Made by a program: the position numbers and the translations under genes. From the NCBI RefSeq assembly GCF_030413635.1, contig NZ_CP129235.1, positions 3,906,001-3,970,000 on the forward strand: 64,000 nucleotides of DNA, given 5' to 3'. Source of the stretch: Planococcus shenhongbingii. GTDB taxonomy: Bacteria > Bacillota > Bacilli > Bacillales_A > Planococcaceae. Positions 1 to 9,769 of this stretch are shown here, piece by piece (position 1 is the stretch's first letter; the number at the start of each line of letters is the position of its first letter). Under the pieces are notes generated by a model. It ran no database searches, was not told where the DNA came from, and worked only from the letters and a program-made list of their open reading frames with translations.

Positions 1-77
1 ATCAGCGGCTTGTTATCAGCTAAATGTAAGTTATCCTCCGCATTTTTATAAATCATAAATGGATAAGCAATCTCCAT
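1..77 (-). CDS. 5-prime end of an unidentified gene (runs off the left edge)
   Basis: The minus strand has a strong Shine-Dalgarno (GGAAAGGAGGG) seven bases before an ATG, followed by 25 open codons starting MEIAYPFMIY that continue past the window edge. The gene is divergent from the NprR-like regulator at 343, so the roughly 265-base space between them holds both promoters. Too little is visible to name a family. The ribosome binding site makes it a real start rather than chance. Confidence 0.55.
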   Translation of the reverse strand, partial: MEIAYPFMIYKNAEDNLHLADNKPL

Positions 78-342
78 TTCAGTCCCTCCTTTCCAACATC
101 TTTGTAGGTTTCTGTTTTAACTATAGTGAATAGAGAAAGTTGAATGGAACAGATAAAAAACAGCCATCTAAATTAAAATAAATGCGTTTTAACCCGAGGC
201 TTTTCAACTTAAATCCCTGTATATGGAATAAACTCTTCTCTTTTGCTGAAAAATATTTCCAATAATAGATTATCGTTATATAATTGAGGTAAATTCATCC
301 AGAGAGATATGGATTATAGATTAAAAGGAAAAGAGGGAGAGA

Positions 343-1599
343 ATGGAAATAGGGGAAAGAATACGCCAAGTTCGGATACATAAAGGAATGACTCAAACAG
401 AGTTGATCAACGGAATTTGCTCCAATACATACATCAGCAAAATCGAAAGTGGCAAAGCTAAGCCTTCTTATTCATTTATCGTGAAAATCGCGAAAGTGCT
501 TGAAGTGGATACAGAGTTTCTGCTCAATGTGAATATGAAAAATGTAGAACCGGATGTCCACCGAATTTACGAAAGTTATATCAGTTCCAGAAAAATCAAT
601 TCCCAGGACCTCGCTCTACTAAAACTCCATTCTAAGGAAAACCATTCAAATTCCACTTTGATTAAAATATATTGTGTTTTGATTTCGTATTACACCACTT
701 TTGATATGGAAGAAGCTCATCAAATAGTCGAACAAGCTAAGAACATTATTTCACCTGCCCAATCCACTTTCGAGAATGAAATTTCTTATTATTTTCATAG
801 CCTTTACAAATATTTCAACAAGAATAAAAACTATTCAGAAGCTTTGTTTTACGCGAGTCTTCATCTTGACTCCTTACAACACGAAGGAACATCGTTGCGG
901 GCAGCAAAAGCTTATTTGAACTTGGCTCAAGTCCGAACAAAAATGGATGAAGATTTGGAATTAGCGAGATTGTATACAAAAAAGGCTTTACAGATCTTTA
1001 AAGATCAGGATTTTAAAGGAGGAATCGCAAATTCTTTGGCTCAATTAGCCATCCAATACCATCGAAACGATTTATATGATGACGCATTGAAGATTTTGGA
1101 TGAACTTTCTCAATTCTCAAAGGAGGTTAATGAAGATTACTATGCACCAATTTTGTCTTATAATTATGGACGCATTTATCAAAAACAAAAGCAATTCGAT
1201 CAAGCGGTTTCATACATGCTCCAGAGCATTGAATATGACATAAAAGCAAATAAAGAAGAAGAAACCATTCACGCCCTTAAAGTTCTAAGTAAAATAAGCA
1301 TCGAAAGAAAGAACTGGGAAGAAGCGGGTGAGTATTTAAAGAAAGCTTTCCGCCTGACCAATTTGTACAACCTGCCCAATTCTTATATCCAGCTTTTGCA
1401 TTTGAGATCCCAGATCTATAAAGCCCGGTTTGATTTTCCTTCCTATGAAAAAGAACTTCAGCAGGCAGTTCAGTTGGCACAAGAAGGAAATTATCCGTTG
1501 CTCATCAAAGAAATCAGCATAGAACTGGCAGAGCATTATCACGAGGCCCGCGCCTATAAGATGGCAGCCAAATATTATCAATTTGCCCTCCTTCGATAA
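343..1599 (+). CDS. HTH-XRE / TPR transcriptional regulator, NprR-like (RNPP type)
   Basis: A 418-residue cytoplasmic regulator. Residues about 5-60 form an XRE helix-turn-helix (MTQTELINGICSNTYISKIE), and the rest is a long run of helical tetratricopeptide-type repeats, the layout of NprR, PlcR and Rap-like proteins that bind small signalling peptides. The length fits NprR better than the shorter PlcR or Rgg. The start is set by AGAGGGAGAGA just before the ATG. NprR genes are usually followed by a short gene for the exported pro-peptide; none is visible between 1600 and 1750, so the ligand is unknown. The gene shares a hairpin terminator with the convergent mqo. Family assignment is good; the peptide-sensing role is inferred. 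Confidence 0.8.
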   Translation: MEIGERIRQVRIHKGMTQTELINGICSNTYISKIESGKAKPSYSFIVKIAKVLEVDTEFLLNVNMKNVEPDVHRIYESYISSRKINSQDLALLKLHSKENHSNSTLIKIYCVLISYYTTFDMEEAHQIVEQAKNIISPAQSTFENEISYYFHSLYKYFNKNKNYSEALFYASLHLDSLQHEGTSLRAAKAYLNLAQVRTKMDEDLELARLYTKKALQIFKDQDFKGGIANSLAQLAIQYHRNDLYDDALKILDELSQFSKEVNEDYYAPILSYNYGRIYQKQKQFDQAVSYMLQSIEYDIKANKEEETIHALKVLSKISIERKNWEEAGEYLKKAFRLTNLYNLPNSYIQLLHLRSQIYKARFDFPSYEKELQQAVQLAQEGNYPLLIKEISIELAEHYHEARAYKMAAKYYQFALLR

Positions 1600-1751
1600 A
1601 CTCTTCTTTCTCGCAGCTTTTTGTTCCAGCACTATTAGTCGTGGTTTACTCAAACTAACTCTTTCCGAAATACATACAAAGCAACAGGTCGAACTGCTGC
1701 ATATTTCAAATTCCCTAATACTAACAAAGTGAATTTTCCTTCAGAAACCAA

Positions 1752-1789
1752 AAAGAACCTCCAATCCCGCGAAGGATTGAAGGTTCTTT
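1752..1789. terminator. Bidirectional terminator between the NprR-like gene and mqo
   Basis: A 16-base inverted repeat with one mismatch (AAAGAACCTCCAATCC against GGATTGAAGGTTCTTT) around a six-base loop, with T-rich flanks on both strands. It lies between two convergent genes, immediately past the mqo stop. Confidence 0.85.
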
Positions 1790-1795
1790 GTTTTG

Positions 1796-3316
1796 TTATT
1801 TGCTTAATACTTTTTCTTTCGCCATCGAAGCAAGTTCTTCGTTCAATTGAAGCGCTTCGGCTGTTGATGTATGGATGTCGCGGAGAAGCTCCGGATTTTC
1901 CATTAAGGATAAGCCGTAAGAAGGAATCATTTCTTTGATTTTCGGCTCCCAGTTCTTAACTTGTTCAGGGAAGCATTTTTCGAAAATCTCAAGCATCGCA
2001 TGGACAGCCGTTGAAGCGCCGGGAGATGCTCCCAGTAATGCAGCAATTGAGCCATCAGCAGCCGTAACGATTTCCGTACCAAACTGCAGCGTCCCTTTGC
2101 CTTTGTCGGTGTCTTTGATCACTTGCACACGCTGGCCGGCAACCACGACATCCCAATCCTCCACTTTGGCAGTCGGGATGAACTCACGCAGTTCTTCGAC
2201 GCGTTTTTCGTTCGACAGCATGACTTGCTGAACGAGGTATTTCGTCAATGACATTTCTTTCGCCCCTGCAGCAAGCATTGTGAAGACGTTATTCGGTTTT
2301 ACAGATCCAAGTAAGTCCATATTCGAGCCTGTTTTCAGGAACTTCGGCGAGAAGCCGGCAAACGGTCCGAACAGCAATGACTTTTTATTGTCGATAAAGC
2401 GTGTATCCAGATGCGGCACGGACATCGGCGGAGCACCCAGTTTCGCTTTGCCGTATACTTTCGCATGGTGCTGTTCAACGATTTCCGGATCTTTGCAGAC
2501 AAGGAACAGCCCGCTTACCGGGAATCCTCCAATATGCTTCGATTCCGGAATGCCTGTTTTTTGAAGCAATGGCAGACTTCCGCCGCCGCCGCCGATAAAC
2601 ACGAAGTCAGCACTGTGGTATTCAATTTTGTTGTTGGCCGTATCTTGCACTTTAACTTCCCATTTGCTGTCGCCAGAGCGTTTGATGTCTTTAACGTTGT
2701 GGTTATAGTTGATTTCAACATTCTGTTCTTTCAAGTGTTCAAACAGCATCTTCGTTAAAGCACCAAAGTTAACATCAGTTCCTGAATCGATTTTTGTTGC
2801 GGCAATCGGCTCATCTACTGTGCGGCCTTCCATGATCAATGGAATCCATTTTTTCAATGTTTCCGGGTTATCGGAATACTCCATCCCGTGGAATAACGGA
2901 TTTTTAGAAAGCGCTTCAAAACGTTTGCTTAAGAAGTTTACATTGTCTTCCCCTTGCACCAAACTCATATGCGGCAGAGACATGATAAAGTCTTGGGGGT
3001 TGCTGATTCGGTTGTTTTTCACCAGGAAAGACCAGAACTGTCTTGAAAGCTGAAATTGCTCATTTATATTGATCGCTTTTTTGATTTCTACAGTGCCGTC
3101 CGCTTGCTCCGGTGTATAGTTAAGCTCACACAGTGCAGCATGCCCTGTTCCTGCATTATTCCATTCGTTGGAACTTTCTGCTCCGGCTTGTTCAAGCTTT
3201 TCAAATACTTTGATATTCCATTCCGGTGCCACTTCTTTAATCATTGCTCCTAAAGTAGCGCTCATGACTCCAGCACCGATTAAAATAATGTCTTTCTTAT
3301 TCTGTAGGTTGCCCAT
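1796..3316 (-). CDS. mqo: Malate:quinone oxidoreductase
   Basis: A 506-residue FAD-dependent, membrane-associated enzyme that oxidises L-malate to oxaloacetate and passes the electrons to quinone, serving the TCA cycle in place of or beside NAD malate dehydrogenase. The N-terminal FAD-binding fingerprint ([19 protein letters not shown]) is at residues 10-28, followed by the family signature around [21 protein letters not shown] second flavin-contact stretch lies near the C-terminus ([11 protein letters not shown]). Length matches the family. The start is preceded by AAGGAAGG. It is monocistronic, ending at a bidirectional terminator. Nothing looks damaged. Confidence 0.95.
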   Translation of the reverse strand: MGNLQNKKDIILIGAGVMSATLGAMIKEVAPEWNIKVFEKLEQAGAESSNEWNNAGTGHAALCELNYTPEQADGTVEIKKAININEQFQLSRQFWSFLVKNNRISNPQDFIMSLPHMSLVQGEDNVNFLSKRFEALSKNPLFHGMEYSDNPETLKKWIPLIMEGRTVDEPIAATKIDSGTDVNFGALTKMLFEHLKEQNVEINYNHNVKDIKRSGDSKWEVKVQDTANNKIEYHSADFVFIGGGGGSLPLLQKTGIPESKHIGGFPVSGLFLVCKDPEIVEQHHAKVYGKAKLGAPPMSVPHLDTRFIDNKKSLLFGPFAGFSPKFLKTGSNMDLLGSVKPNNVFTMLAAGAKEMSLTKYLVQQVMLSNEKRVEELREFIPTAKVEDWDVVVAGQRVQVIKDTDKGKGTLQFGTEIVTAADGSIAALLGASPGASTAVHAMLEIFEKCFPEQVKNWEPKIKEMIPSYGLSLMENPELLRDIHTSTAEALQLNEELASMAKEKVLSK

Positions 3317-3616
3317 TATAACCTTCCTTTTCTACTCTATTGTTGGCAGATAGGATGTAAACGCTCCAGCTTAGGTAATACCTTAAACCAGGACGCGGTC
3401 TAAAAAACACCTTTTCTGTCTTTATTCTAACTATATCACAGTGTATGGTTATTATTTACGTATTCAAACATCTCTTATTATACGTGATTTAAAGGGAAAA
3501 GTCCGTTCGAAAAACTCAAATCCTATAAAAATAAAGCCTGATCTTCCTTTTCAGAGGATCAGGCTTTATATGGCTTAGCGTCTTTTTCAACTAATCAATA
3601 ACTGGACTTTAATAAA
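3317..3616. other. Intergenic region upstream of mqo
   Basis: About 300 bases without a supportable gene. It holds the mqo promoter region (AT-rich from 3410 to 3500, no convincing -35/-10 pair) and the terminator of the XRE gene at 3532-3568. Confidence 0.6.
3532..3568 (-). terminator. Terminator of the XRE membrane regulator
   Basis: The stem AAAGCCTGATC / GATCAGGCTTT is followed on the minus strand by TTATTTTTAT. It lies about 50 bases past the stop of the gene at 3617-4069. Confidence 0.8.
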
Positions 3617-4069
3617 TTAGCGATAGTTAGTTTTAAGCTGGTCGCTGCCAATGCCGCCAATCACCATCAAAGTTAATGGCAAGAAGTTTGACAATATTTT
3701 CAGAGATCCTGCTAATACGAGGACATCGGCATCCGAAAAATGATTTAAAGCGATGATCATTAGTTTTGCTGCGAGCAAAAATACACCCAGCAAAAACACA
3801 CTGTCAAAAAAAGTTTTCCATTTAGGATATGCCAACTGCCTGCTGTCTTGAATCACTTTCTCCTTCAACTCTTTATCACTCCTTAATAATTCGTCTAATG
3901 TGATATCAAATAAATCACTTAAATCAATCAGGACATCAATACTCGGATAATTTTTGCCGGTCTCCCATTTGGAAACCGACTGGCGGCTAACGTGAATTTT
4001 TTCAGCAAGCCCCGCCTGTGACCAGCCTCTTTTTTCTCTTTCTTCTTTTAATCGTTCGCTAAAAATCAT
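3617..4069 (-). CDS. XRE-family regulator with C-terminal membrane segments
   Basis: A 150-residue protein. Residues 3-60 form a Cro/cI helix-turn-helix (WSQAGLAEKIHVSRQSVSKW), followed by an acidic linker and two hydrophobic segments (about 88-108 and 117-138) that should anchor it in the membrane. This is the common Firmicute class of short membrane-tethered XRE regulators. GAGGAG lies before the ATG. It is transcribed alone. The target is unknown; the divergent neighbour at 4399 (DUF4386 membrane protein) is a natural candidate, but no operator was identified. Confidence 0.8.
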   Translation of the reverse strand: MIFSERLKEEREKRGWSQAGLAEKIHVSRQSVSKWETGKNYPSIDVLIDLSDLFDITLDELLRSDKELKEKVIQDSRQLAYPKWKTFFDSVFLLGVFLLAAKLMIIALNHFSDADVLVLAGSLKILSNFLPLTLMVIGGIGSDQLKTNYR

Positions 4070-4398
4070 TTATTCTCCTCGCCTTTCCGTACAATTTCAG
4101 TATTAAAGAACCTGAAGTTGAAGTAAAGCTAGTTCTAGGCGCAAATAGGTGCAACCTTAAGTTGCTGGCCGAATCTCCTTTTAAAATCAGCGTTGTTGTT
4201 CCGCTGCACCTGCAGCCCTTTGCTATTTTCACCTCAACTATATCATAGAGAACATCTTCGCTTTGCACCTCCAAATGCCGCATGCTGTGTATGGCATTTT
4301 AAGCGCCTTTATATACCGAATATTCAATCAATATTTGTAGCTAATTTAGTTTTATTAGGTAAAATGAAAGTGAATTCAATATAAAGAGGAGGGAAAAG
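4070..4398. other. Divergent intergenic region
   Basis: About 330 bases between the divergent XRE gene and the DUF4386 gene. No coding potential was judged real. The stretch 4315-4375 is AT-rich and probably carries the plus-strand promoter (TTGTAG near 4334 and TAAAAT near 4359, but with 19-base spacing), which I rate weak. Confidence 0.4.
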
Positions 4399-5112
4399 AT
4401 GTTCTCAAGCAAAAGAGCGGCAAAAATTACGGGAGTTCTGTTTTTACTGGCGGCCATTTCAGCAGTAGTGGGCGTTCTGTTATACAATCCGATTCTGAGT
4501 AACCCGAATTACCTGGTTGAAGGTTCCAGACACGCCAATCAAGTGGCACTTGGAGCGCTGATGGAATTGATCCTGGTCATATCAGCGGTCGGCACTGCAA
4601 CGACCATGTTTCCAATTTTACGAAAGTATAACGAAACGATAGCGTTGTGGCATGTGTGCTTCCGATTTCTGGAAGCGGTCGTCATTACGGTTGGGTTGAT
4701 CAGCGTATTGGCTTTGCTGACTTTAAGCCAAACATTTTTAGCAGCAGGCTCCCCGGATACCGCCTCTTTTGAAGCTGCCGGAACATCTTTGATCGCCATC
4801 CATGACTGGACTTTTATGCTTGGGCCGCTTTTCTTTTTAGGAGTCAACACTATTATGTACAGTTATATTTTTTACAAAACGAGACTCGTGCCCAGGTTTA
4901 TCTCTGTCTTGGGTATACTAGGAGCAATATGTGTTTTTGTTTGCGCCTTGTTAGTGATGTTCGATGTCATTGAACAAGTTTCTCTTTGGGGCGGCATTCT
5001 GGCAGTGCCAGTGGCCGCTAATGAGATGACCCTGGCCATATGGCTTATCGCTAAAGGATTCAATGAACCGGCACTTGCTTCCTTGGCTGCAAAAAAGAAC
5101 GCATTTTCTTAA
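4399..5112 (+). CDS. DUF4386 family membrane protein
   Basis: A 237-residue integral membrane protein with about six hydrophobic helices (near residues 10-28, 48-70, 88-112, 130-155, 160-185 and 195-218). The N-terminus (SSKRAAKITGVLFLLAAI) and the conserved charged loop after the second helix (RKYNETIALWHVCFRFLEA) are typical of DUF4386. The family has no established function. AGGAGGG precedes the start. It probably forms a two-gene unit with the VOC protein 24 bases downstream, ending at the terminator at 5523. Confidence 0.85.
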   Translation: MFSSKRAAKITGVLFLLAAISAVVGVLLYNPILSNPNYLVEGSRHANQVALGALMELILVISAVGTATTMFPILRKYNETIALWHVCFRFLEAVVITVGLISVLALLTLSQTFLAAGSPDTASFEAAGTSLIAIHDWTFMLGPLFFLGVNTIMYSYIFYKTRLVPRFISVLGILGAICVFVCALLVMFDVIEQVSLWGGILAVPVAANEMTLAIWLIAKGFNEPALASLAAKKNAFS

Positions 5113-5136
5113 TCTAACTGAAACGGAGGCAACACG

Positions 5137-5508
5137 ATGCAATTGGGTAATTTCTCAGTCAGCCTAAAAGTGAACGACATCCATGCATCAAAAGATTTCT
5201 ATGAAAAACTGGGATTCGAAATATTCGGCGGCGACATCGGCCAGCACTGGCTTATTATGAAAAATGGCAAGACGGTCATTGGATTGTTTCAGGGAATGTT
5301 TGAAAAAAACCTCCTGACTTTCAATCCGGGGTGGGACGAAAATGCGCAGAACCTTGACGCTTTTACTGACATCCGCGACCTTCAGAAAAAGCTGAAGGCA
5401 GACGGTGTACATTTTGCCAGCGAAGCCGATGAAACAAGCGAAGGGCCTGCCAGTTTTATCATCGAAGATCCCGACGGAAACCCGATCTTGTTTGACCAGC
5501 ACCGCTAA
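5137..5508 (+). CDS. VOC (glyoxalase/bleomycin-resistance fold) family protein
   Basis: A 123-residue single vicinal-oxygen-chelate domain. It begins with the typical FSVSLKVNDIHASKDFYEKLGF first module and ends with the IIEDPDGNPILFDQ signature. Such proteins act as metal-dependent lyases, dioxygenases or drug-binding proteins; the substrate cannot be read from sequence. GGAGG lies before the ATG. Its 24-base spacing from the DUF4386 gene suggests co-transcription. Confidence 0.88.
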   Translation: MQLGNFSVSLKVNDIHASKDFYEKLGFEIFGGDIGQHWLIMKNGKTVIGLFQGMFEKNLLTFNPGWDENAQNLDAFTDIRDLQKKLKADGVHFASEADETSEGPASFIIEDPDGNPILFDQHR

Positions 5509-5522
5509 GGATTAAACTAAAT

Positions 5523-5568
5523 AAAAGACGGTTCACATGCTGCCTACGCAGCATGTGAACCGTCTTTT
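5523..5568. terminator. Strong bidirectional terminator
   Basis: A perfect 21-base inverted repeat (AAAAGACGGTTCACATGCTGC and its complement) with a four-base loop and T-runs on both sides, between the convergent VOC and permease genes. Confidence 0.92.
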
Positions 5569-5594
5569 TATTTTTTTCCAGTGTTTGGTGAAAA

Positions 5595-7001
5595 TTAGTC
5601 AACTACAGCAGATGATGAGTCGTTCACTTCATCCGGGTGAGTCTCTAATGGAATACGTTTGCCCATTCCAAACGCGAAGTAACTGATGATGACGATACTA
5701 AGGAAAATAAGCCCCGCAATCAGTGACATCCGCGTTTCATCATTGAACCACATGCCGACTAAAACCACCAATAAAAAGGCGATGGTTATATAGTTGGTAT
5801 AAGGAGCGAAAGGCATTTTGAATGGATGGGCTGCCATTTCAGCACTTCTTCTTTTTCGGAATTGAATTTGGCTGATTAGAATGACAAACCATGGAATCAT
5901 CCCCGGCAGTACGCTGGCACTGTAAACATATACAAAGAGGTTGTCAGGAGCAATGTAGCTAAGCACGACCCCGATCAGTAATCCAAGCATAACTCCGAAC
6001 GTACTGAAGATAGGCACGCCATTCTTAGAAAGTTTCGCAAAGAACTTTGGTGCTTGTCCATTCATCGCCAACGTGTAAAGCATGCGCCCTGCACTGTAGA
6101 TGCCGCTGTTACAGCCGGACATCGCCGCTGTAATAACGACAAAGTTGATAATTCCGGCCGCTGCTGTAATCCCCACTAATGCAAACGTTGCTACAAACGG
6201 GCTGCCGATCGTATCCAGCTGATCCCATGGATAAACCGTTACAATAATGAAAATAGCCCCGATATAGAAAATCAAAATACGCCAGATGATGCTTTGAATG
6301 GCTTTCGTCAAGGTTCTTTTCGGATCTTTTGCTTCCCCTGCTGTTATCCCGATCAATTCGACGCCTTGATAGGCGCCGATCACCAGAGACAATGCAAAGA
6401 AAAATCCGGTCCAGCCGCCTGTAAAGAAGCCGCCGTGTTCCCAAAGATTAGATAAACCGATTGCGCTTCCGCCATTGCCTAACCCGAAGAAAATAAGGCC
6501 GAATCCGGCGATGATCATCAAGACAATCGTAACGATTTTAATCATCGCAAACCAAAACTCAAATTCTCCAAACGATTTAACAGAAACTAAGTTTGCCGCA
6601 CCGAGAATCGCCATTGCGATCAAGCCGGGTATCCAAGGCGGCAAATCCGGGAACCAATAATTCATATAAGCGCCAACCGCAATAATTTCTGCCATCCCGA
6701 CGATTACCCATTGGAACCAGTTGCTCCAGGCCGTCATATACCCTGCCAGCGGATGGATGTATTTATGGCCAAATGTCGCAAATGAACCTGTACTAGGCTC
6801 TAAGTACAACATTTCCCCCATTGCCCGCATAATTAAAAAGATAAAAACTCCTGTAATGGCATATGCCAGCATGACAGACGGCCCTGTCCATTTAATCGTA
6901 CTGGCTGAACCCATAAATAAGCCCACGCCAATTGTGCCGCCCAACGCGATCATCTGGATATGACGCGCTTCCAGGCCTCTTTTCATTTCGTTGTTAGCCA
7001 C
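5595..7001 (-). CDS. Amino acid permease (APC superfamily, AapA/YtnA-like)
   Basis: A 468-residue, about twelve-helix amino acid:proton symporter. The first helix carries the substrate-binding motif [13 protein letters not shown], and the consensus amino acid permease signature runs through the third helix ([19 protein letters not shown]). Overall it resembles the D-serine/D-alanine/glycine permease group (AapA, YtnA), so small or D-amino acids are plausible substrates. I chose the GTG start at 7001 because AGAGGGGG sits seven bases upstream; a longer frame to 7058 lacks a binding site. It is monocistronic with a shared terminator. The substrate call is an inference. Confidence 0.87.
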   Translation of the reverse strand: MANNEMKRGLEARHIQMIALGGTIGVGLFMGSASTIKWTGPSVMLAYAITGVFIFLIMRAMGEMLYLEPSTGSFATFGHKYIHPLAGYMTAWSNWFQWVIVGMAEIIAVGAYMNYWFPDLPPWIPGLIAMAILGAANLVSVKSFGEFEFWFAMIKIVTIVLMIIAGFGLIFFGLGNGGSAIGLSNLWEHGGFFTGGWTGFFFALSLVIGAYQGVELIGITAGEAKDPKRTLTKAIQSIIWRILIFYIGAIFIIVTVYPWDQLDTIGSPFVATFALVGITAAAGIINFVVITAAMSGCNSGIYSAGRMLYTLAMNGQAPKFFAKLSKNGVPIFSTFGVMLGLLIGVVLSYIAPDNLFVYVYSASVLPGMIPWFVILISQIQFRKRRSAEMAAHPFKMPFAPYTNYITIAFLLVVLVGMWFNDETRMSLIAGLIFLSIVIISYFAFGMGKRIPLETHPDEVNDSSSAVVD

Positions 7002-7495
7002 TGTTTTTCCCCCTCTATTCAAAAAAAATTGCCGCATAAACAAATCAGCAGCTAGCACATACTCAATTCGGCATCAAAATGACTTGGGTGGCCTCTTCAA
7101 GCCTTTTCTTCCTTCTTATTAAGATCACTGGATTCATTTCTTTTCCCCATGTTCATCTTTCTTAAATCACTTTTCTAATAATAATAAATTTTTCGCAAGA
7201 ACACAAATGTATTTATAGGAAAAACATATATTTCACTAAGGTCCAGGTAATTTATAGTCTTATTTGAAATAAAAGGAATATCTATTTTGATATAGTTATA
7301 ATTTTATGTTAATTACAAAACCAAAACAATTCAGCAGTAAAAACCATATTAGATTTATTTATGAAACCAGCTTTGATGTTGAAATAGACAGCAGACATAA
7401 AAGAACTGAGCCTTCAAAAGATAGGCTCAGTTCTTGCGGACTTTCTGCTTTATTGATTTGATTTTAATTTTTAATTTCGCATCGAAAACCCTCTT
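7002..7495. other. Long AT-rich intergenic region
   Basis: Nearly 500 bases upstream of the permease. It holds the permease promoter region and, at 7401-7435, the terminator of the next gene. I see no coding sequence or recognisable riboswitch. Confidence 0.5.
7401..7435 (-). terminator. Terminator of the LURP-one-like gene
   Basis: The stem AAGAACTGAGCC / GGCTCAGTTCTT is followed on the minus strand by TTTTATG. It lies 60 bases past the stop of the gene at 7496. Confidence 0.75.
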
Positions 7496-7993
7496 TTATG
7501 TCGAAGCCGCTGAGGAAGCTGCGGCTTGGTCAGCTTTGACACAATCAATCGCGACCACCACGGCAATAACGATGGTTTCCATTTTTTCATCCAATATTTG
7601 AACCTGGTAACTATCGCCCCAGGTGAACCATTCCTTGCTCACTTGGCCAACCACTTCGCCGTGCTGCAAAACTTGAAAGTCCATATCCCACCAGTTGCCG
7701 AGCACTTCGATGCCTGCTGCATCAATCCTGTAACGCGTTTTGAAGAAAGAAAATTCCTTCTCAATCGTCAGCACCTCTTGCCCGTTCACCTCTACAAAAA
7801 ACTTTGGCAGCAAACTGAACGTCTTTTTTGTGATGAGCGCAACTTCATCCCTTGCTGTATTCGTAATGGAAAACGTCTTCGGAATTTGCATGAAACTGCC
7901 TTCCACGTAATAAACGTCCTGCTCCTGCTGGTTTTTCACCGTAAATTTTCCGCTTAAGCTAAGTACTTTCTGCTTGATGTAAAGCTGCTTCAT
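7496..7993 (-). CDS. LURP-one-related / YxjI family protein
   Basis: A 165-residue soluble protein with the beta-barrel plus central helix pattern of the LURP-one (Tubby-like) family. It starts MKQLYIKQKVLSLSGKFTV and shows alternating beta strands such as FFKTRYRIDAAGIEVLGNWWDMDF, with a final hydrophobic helix (IVIAVVVAIDCVKAD). Members such as B. subtilis YxjI have no proven function; membrane or phospholipid association has been suggested for the fold. GGAGG precedes the ATG. It is expressed singly. Confidence 0.82.
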   Translation of the reverse strand: MKQLYIKQKVLSLSGKFTVKNQQEQDVYYVEGSFMQIPKTFSITNTARDEVALITKKTFSLLPKFFVEVNGQEVLTIEKEFSFFKTRYRIDAAGIEVLGNWWDMDFQVLQHGEVVGQVSKEWFTWGDSYQVQILDEKMETIVIAVVVAIDCVKADQAAASSAAST

Positions 7994-8223
7994 CGTGGAC
8001 CTCCTTCAGTAACTTGTTTTTAAAAAGAATTTTTTACTGAATTAATGATTTCCTTACTTTATATTCCACAAATCACCTAAAATGCCTTCTTAGCAAAAAA
8101 GATGTGACTTCAATTAACCGAAGGGGCAACTCTGCACTTAGCCCTGAATTTTGTTAAGATGCTGATGAGGCAACAAATTATTTAATGCTCCAAAAATTTT
8201 TATTACGAAAGGATGGATTTAAC

Positions 8224-9483
8224 GTGTTATTGAAAAATGCAAAACTTTATGGCCAAGAAGGCAAATGGAATATCGACATTCAAGCCGGCCAGATCAAAGC
8301 AATTACAAAGGCAGCGAACACTCAGGAGTCAACCAGTGGCCAAGTCATCGACTTGAATGGAAAAATTGTGTTGCCTCCTTATGTAGAGCCGCATATTCAT
8401 CTTGACTACGTGCTTACCGCCGGGACTCCAAGATGGAGCAAATCTGGTTCTGTCTTCGAAGGAATTGAAATTTGGTCTGAGCGAAAGCAAATCGTCAATG
8501 AAACAAAAGACGATATCAAAAAACGTGCTTTGAAAGCGATCCAGATGCAGCTAAAACATGGCATTCAGCATGTACGGACGCACGTCGATGTCAGCGACCC
8601 GACGCTAAAAGGTTTGGAAGCCTTATTGGAAGTAAAAGAAGAAATCAAACCGTGGATGGATTTGCAGATTGTGGCTCTTCCTCAGGAAGGCTTATACACC
8701 AAACCGGATGGCGAAGAACTGCTTATTAAAGCAATCGAAATGGGGGCCGATGTTGTGGGCGGAATCCCTCATTACGAGCTGACCCGGGAAGATGGTGTCC
8801 GGTCGGTGTTCAAGGCGCTTGAACTGGCCGTCAAATACGATAAATTGGTCGATATTCATTGTGATGAGATTGACGATGACCAATCACGGTATTTGGAAGT
8901 GCTTGCAGGCGAGGCATTGAAGTTAGGCATCGGGCATCGTGTGACAGCAAGCCACACGACCGCTATGGCATCCTACAGCAACGCCTATACGTATAAACTG
9001 TTCCAAACTTTGAAAAAGGCGAATATCAACTTTGTGGCCTTGCCAAAAGCCAATTTGCATTTGCAAGGAAGATTCGATAATCATCCAATCCGCCGCGGGG
9101 TGACAAGAGTCAAAGAAATGGTGGCTGAAGACATCAATATCTGCTTTGGCCTCGATTCGATCATGGACCCTTGGTATCCGCTGGGCGACGGCAACTTGAT
9201 GTCTGTTGTCGACACCGGTTTGCATGCCTGCCATATGACCGACCACGGCCATATCGTCAAGGCGCTCGATCTCATTACCATAAACGGAGCCAAAACGCTG
9301 GGAATGGAAGAAGGCTATGGTGTCAAAGAAGGCAATCGAGCCAACTTGATTGTCATTGACTCCGAATCCGAATACGAAGCCATCCGGACTCAAGCTTCAG
9401 TGCTTTACTCCATCCGGAACGGCGAAGTCATCGTTGAAACAAAACCGGCTGTAACGACCATGAATGTTCCGTTTTTCTCGTAG
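8224..9483 (+). CDS. Cytosine deaminase family amidohydrolase, predicted 5-methylcytosine deaminase
   Basis: A 419-residue metal-dependent amidohydrolase closely similar to E. coli CodA throughout. Metal ligands are visible at H57 and H59 (HIHLD), H212 (HCDE, with the catalytic Glu) and D311; the HTTAM stretch supplies the catalytic His and DPWYPLG is intact. CodA converts cytosine to uracil. Here the CodA pair D313-D314 reads D311-S312. Loss of that second Asp is the published marker of CodA homologues that accept 5-methylcytosine, so 5-methylcytosine to thymine is the better prediction. The start is GTG at 8224 behind AAAGGATGG; the frame extends to 8185 without a binding site. No permease is linked. 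Confidence 0.88.
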   Translation: MLLKNAKLYGQEGKWNIDIQAGQIKAITKAANTQESTSGQVIDLNGKIVLPPYVEPHIHLDYVLTAGTPRWSKSGSVFEGIEIWSERKQIVNETKDDIKKRALKAIQMQLKHGIQHVRTHVDVSDPTLKGLEALLEVKEEIKPWMDLQIVALPQEGLYTKPDGEELLIKAIEMGADVVGGIPHYELTREDGVRSVFKALELAVKYDKLVDIHCDEIDDDQSRYLEVLAGEALKLGIGHRVTASHTTAMASYSNAYTYKLFQTLKKANINFVALPKANLHLQGRFDNHPIRRGVTRVKEMVAEDINICFGLDSIMDPWYPLGDGNLMSVVDTGLHACHMTDHGHIVKALDLITINGAKTLGMEEGYGVKEGNRANLIVIDSESEYEAIRTQASVLYSIRNGEVIVETKPAVTTMNVPFFS

Positions 9484-9505
9484 AAAATCTTGAATAGATA
9501 AAAAT

Positions 9506-9541
9506 AAGAAAGAGGGGCCGATTTTATGGCTCCTCTTTCTT
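9506..9541 (+). terminator. Terminator of the cytosine deaminase-like gene
   Basis: AAGAAAGAGG-GGCC pairs with GGC-CCTCTTTCTT around an eight-base loop, directly after the stop codon. Confidence 0.75.
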
Positions 9542-9542
9542 T

Positions 9543-9752
9543 AAGCTATTGAGAAACTCTTATGCTCTTTTTCATTTCGCTCCACCCGGACGCTTTTCGC
9601 GGGCACGGCTTCAGCCGCTTCCCTCGCTTATGCTCAGTCCAGGGTCTTCAGCTTTCTTTTACTACTTTTAAAGACTCTCTAAAAGTGTGATTGTTTTGGA
9701 AAGCTCTCTAAAATATTTATTCCTGCTCTCTAGATACGGAGCCAAACAGCAT
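9543..9752. repeat. Interspersed intergenic repeat, family A copy 1 (degenerate)
   Basis: It shares blocks with the sequence at 23873-24130: GAGAAACTC, TCATTTCGCTCCA, CGGACGCTTTxCG and, further on, GGAAAGCTCTC and TAGATAxGGAGC. No open frame is convincing. This belongs to a repeat type scattered through Bacillales intergenic regions. Confidence 0.65.
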
Positions 9753-9769
9753 TGATTTACCATTCCCCA

